This document shows positions 14,801-16,121 of a stretch of 16,121 bases of DNA, one piece after another. A program made the position numbers and the translations under genes. This DNA is from an uncultured Beijerinckiaceae bacterium (lineage in GTDB: Bacteria > Pseudomonadota > Alphaproteobacteria > Rhizobiales > Beijerinckiaceae). How positions within the stretch are numbered: the first letter of the stretch is position 1; each line of letters starts with the position of its first letter. The notes beneath the pieces were generated by a model. That model was not told where the DNA came from. It ran no database searches and saw only the letters and a list, made by a program, of their open reading frames with translations. The stretch lies in contig CALMGA010000243.1 in assembly GCA_937863205.1 (NCBI GenBank), forward strand, positions 1-16,121, in the 5' to 3' direction.

Positions 14801-16012
14801 ATGAGCGCGACGGAACCGGTCGATGTTGTGGTGGTCGGCGGCGGGCCAGCCGGGGCGACGGTCGCCACCGATCTGGCGAAGGCCGGGCGCTCGGTGGTGC
14901 TGCTCGACCGGGCCGGGCGCATCAAGCCGTGCGGCGGCGCCATTCCGCCCCGCCTCGTGCGCGACTTCGCCATCCCCGACGAGTTGCTGTGCGCCCGCAT
15001 CTCCTCCGCGCGCATGGTGTCGCCCAAGGGCGCAACCGTTGACATGCCGATCGCCGAGGGAGCGAACAAGGGCGGCTATGTCGGCATCGTCGACCGCGAA
15101 GCCTTCGACGAATGGCTGCGCGATCGCGCCGCGGCGGCCGGTGCCCGGCGCATTGCCGGCACCTTCACCGAGATCACGCGCGACGCCGACGGGACGGCGG
15201 TGGTGCATGCCAAGACTGAGGAGGGCATGGTCAGCCTGCGCGCCCGCACGGTTGTCGGTGCGGATGGCGCCAACTCCGCGGTCGGGCGGCAGGCCGTGCC
15301 GGGCTTCAAGACGGCCAAGTTCGTCTTCGCCTATCACGAGATCGTGGAAGCGCCGGCCACCACGAGCGCCGGGGCGGCCGACAGCTACGCGCCGACGCGC
15401 TGCGACATCTACTACGACGGCACGCTGTCGCCGGACTTCTATTCCTGGATCTTCCCGCACGGCACGTCGATGAGCATCGGCACCGGCAGCGCCCGCAAGG
15501 GCTTCTCCCTGCGCAACGCCATCACCGAGCTGCGCGCGCGCACCGGCCTGACCGAGCTGAAGACGCTGCGCCGCGAGGGCGCGCCGATCCCGCTGAAGCC
15601 GCTGAAGCGCTGGGACAACGGGCGCGACGTGATCCTGGTCGGCGATGCCGCCGGCGTGGTGGCGCCGGCGTCTGGCGAAGGCATCTACTACGCCATGGCC
15701 TCGGCCCGCTTCGCCGCCGATGCGGTGGAAACCGTGCTCGCCACCGGCGATGCCCGCGCCCTGCGCACCGCCCGCAAGCGCTTCACCAAGGCCCACGGCA
15801 CGGTCTTCTTCGTGCTCGGGATCATGCAGTACTTCTGGTACTCCAGCGACAAGCGCCGGGAGAAGTTCGTGGCGATCTGCCGGGACAAGGACGTCCAGGA
15901 GCTGACCTGGCAGTCCTACATGAACAAGGAGCTGGTGCGCCGCAAGCCGGTCGCCCACGTCCGCATCTTCTTCAAGGATCTCGGCCAGCTCGTGGGTATC
16001 GGCGCGCACTGA
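14801..16012 (+). CDS. bchP: Geranylgeranyl diphosphate / bacteriochlorophyll reductase (BchP)
   Basis: A 403-residue FAD-dependent geranylgeranyl reductase. It reduces three double bonds of the geranylgeranyl tail on bacteriochlorophyll a (or of the free diphosphate) to phytyl, using NADPH. The N-terminal Rossmann motif is VVVGGGPAGATVATDL (GxGxxG at 13-18) with acidic D36 at the end of strand 2. KPCGGAIPPRLV follows, a family-typical segment. The second FAD motif VILVGDAAGVVAPASGEGI has G281 and D282. Other marks are YDGTLSPDFYSWIFPHG and the C-terminal FFVLGIMQYFWYSSDKRREKF. The length is normal. The ATG has GGAG at 14789-14792 with an 8-nt spacer. It is the last gene of bchH-bchG-bchP and is followed by a hairpin element. 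BchG and BchP act in sequence on the same tail, so coupling in one operon makes sense. Confidence 0.96.
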   Translation: MSATEPVDVVVVGGGPAGATVATDLAKAGRSVVLLDRAGRIKPCGGAIPPRLVRDFAIPDELLCARISSARMVSPKGATVDMPIAEGANKGGYVGIVDREAFDEWLRDRAAAAGARRIAGTFTEITRDADGTAVVHAKTEEGMVSLRARTVVGADGANSAVGRQAVPGFKTAKFVFAYHEIVEAPATTSAGAADSYAPTRCDIYYDGTLSPDFYSWIFPHGTSMSIGTGSARKGFSLRNAITELRARTGLTELKTLRREGAPIPLKPLKRWDNGRDVILVGDAAGVVAPASGEGIYYAMASARFAADAVETVLATGDARALRTARKRFTKAHGTVFFVLGIMQYFWYSSDKRREKFVAICRDKDVQELTWQSYMNKELVRRKPVAHVRIFFKDLGQLVGIGAH

Positions 16013-16018
16013 AGGCGC

Positions 16019-16120
16019 TAGAGCATCGGACCGACTATTGGATCCGGTCCGATGCTCTCACCCTTTGTGACGCATCGGATCATCCGGAAACCGCTGCGCA
16101 CTTTTCGGTCCGATGCTCTA
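16019..16120. repeat. Palindromic intergenic element with 16-bp terminal inverted repeats
   Basis: About 102 nt bounded by TAGAGCATCGGACCGA (16019-16034) and its exact reverse complement TCGGTCCGATGCTCTA (16105-16120). A third arm CGGTCCGATGCTCT sits inside at 16045-16058, and a related GCATCGGATCATCCGGA lies at about 16072-16088. This resembles the dispersed GAGCATCGGACC-type palindromes frequent between genes in Hyphomicrobiales. It encodes no protein; whether it is a MITE-like or REP/BIME-like unit cannot be told from one copy. It may continue past the right edge. Confidence 0.65.
16020..16058 (+). terminator. Strong hairpin just after bchP, possible terminator
   Basis: AGAGCATCGGACCG (16020-16033) pairs perfectly over 14 bp with CGGTCCGATGCTCT (16045-16058) around an 11-nt loop, starting 8 nt after the bchP stop. 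No T-tract follows, so it may protect or attenuate the transcript instead. It is the left part of the intergenic element below. Confidence 0.5.
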
Positions 16121-16121
16121 A

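Noticed and set aside
1..16121. tRNA, rRNA, CRISPR arrays, transposase genes or prophage
   Set aside because: No cloverleaf-like segment, spaced direct-repeat array, DDE/recombinase motif or phage gene was seen on either strand.

Overview
The window is strongly GC-rich DNA with dense, same-strand, often overlapping genes. It carries bacteriochlorophyll a biosynthesis genes (bchH, bchG, bchP), so it comes from an anoxygenic phototroph, almost certainly an alphaproteobacterium. The palindromic intergenic element at the right edge resembles repeats common in Hyphomicrobiales. A Methylobacterium-like or related aerobic phototroph is my best guess, but that is inference and no rRNA is present to check it.

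Layout. (1) 1-394, minus strand: a 61-residue DUF3311-type membrane protein overlaps by 4 nt the start of a sodium:solute symporter that runs off the left edge. (2) 395-775: a spacer that may hold the remains of a decayed gene. (3) 776-7288, minus strand: a compact six-gene operon for organosulfur scavenging. In transcription order it encodes an SsuA/TauA-like periplasmic binding protein, an SsuC-like permease, an SsuB-like ATPase, two tandem SfnB-family (acyl-CoA-dehydrogenase-fold) flavin monooxygenases and one DszA/NtaA-type LLM flavin monooxygenase. Junctions are overlaps or gaps of 10 nt or less. (4) 7289-7619: a divergent regulatory spacer with two hairpins. (5) 7620-8912, plus strand: an MHS-family MFS transporter divergent from the sulfur operon. 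(6) 9057-9632, minus strand: a small exported protein of unknown function. (7) 9633-10017: a spacer with a likely sigma-70-type promoter overlapped by a near-consensus PpsR/CrtJ-type site. (8) 10018-16012, plus strand: bchH-bchG-bchP. (9) 16019-16120: a palindromic intergenic element whose first hairpin could end the bch transcript.

How they work together. The ABC transporter would import a sulfonate, sulfone or related organosulfur compound during sulfate limitation. The three monooxygenases would then oxidise it and release sulfite. They belong to families that use reduced flavin made by a separate reductase, and none is encoded here. The bch operon covers the entry into the Mg branch (Mg insertion into protoporphyrin IX by the BchH subunit with BchI and BchD, not in the window) and the last two steps (tail attachment by BchG, tail reduction by BchP). 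Having bchH directly joined to bchG, without the usual bchL/bchM, is the most unusual gene-order feature. I found no clear evidence of an entirely new system. The points most worth following are the paired SfnB/LLM operon, the bchHGP order, a 12-bp tandem repeat inside bchH and a 15-bp tandem duplication at the end of bchG.
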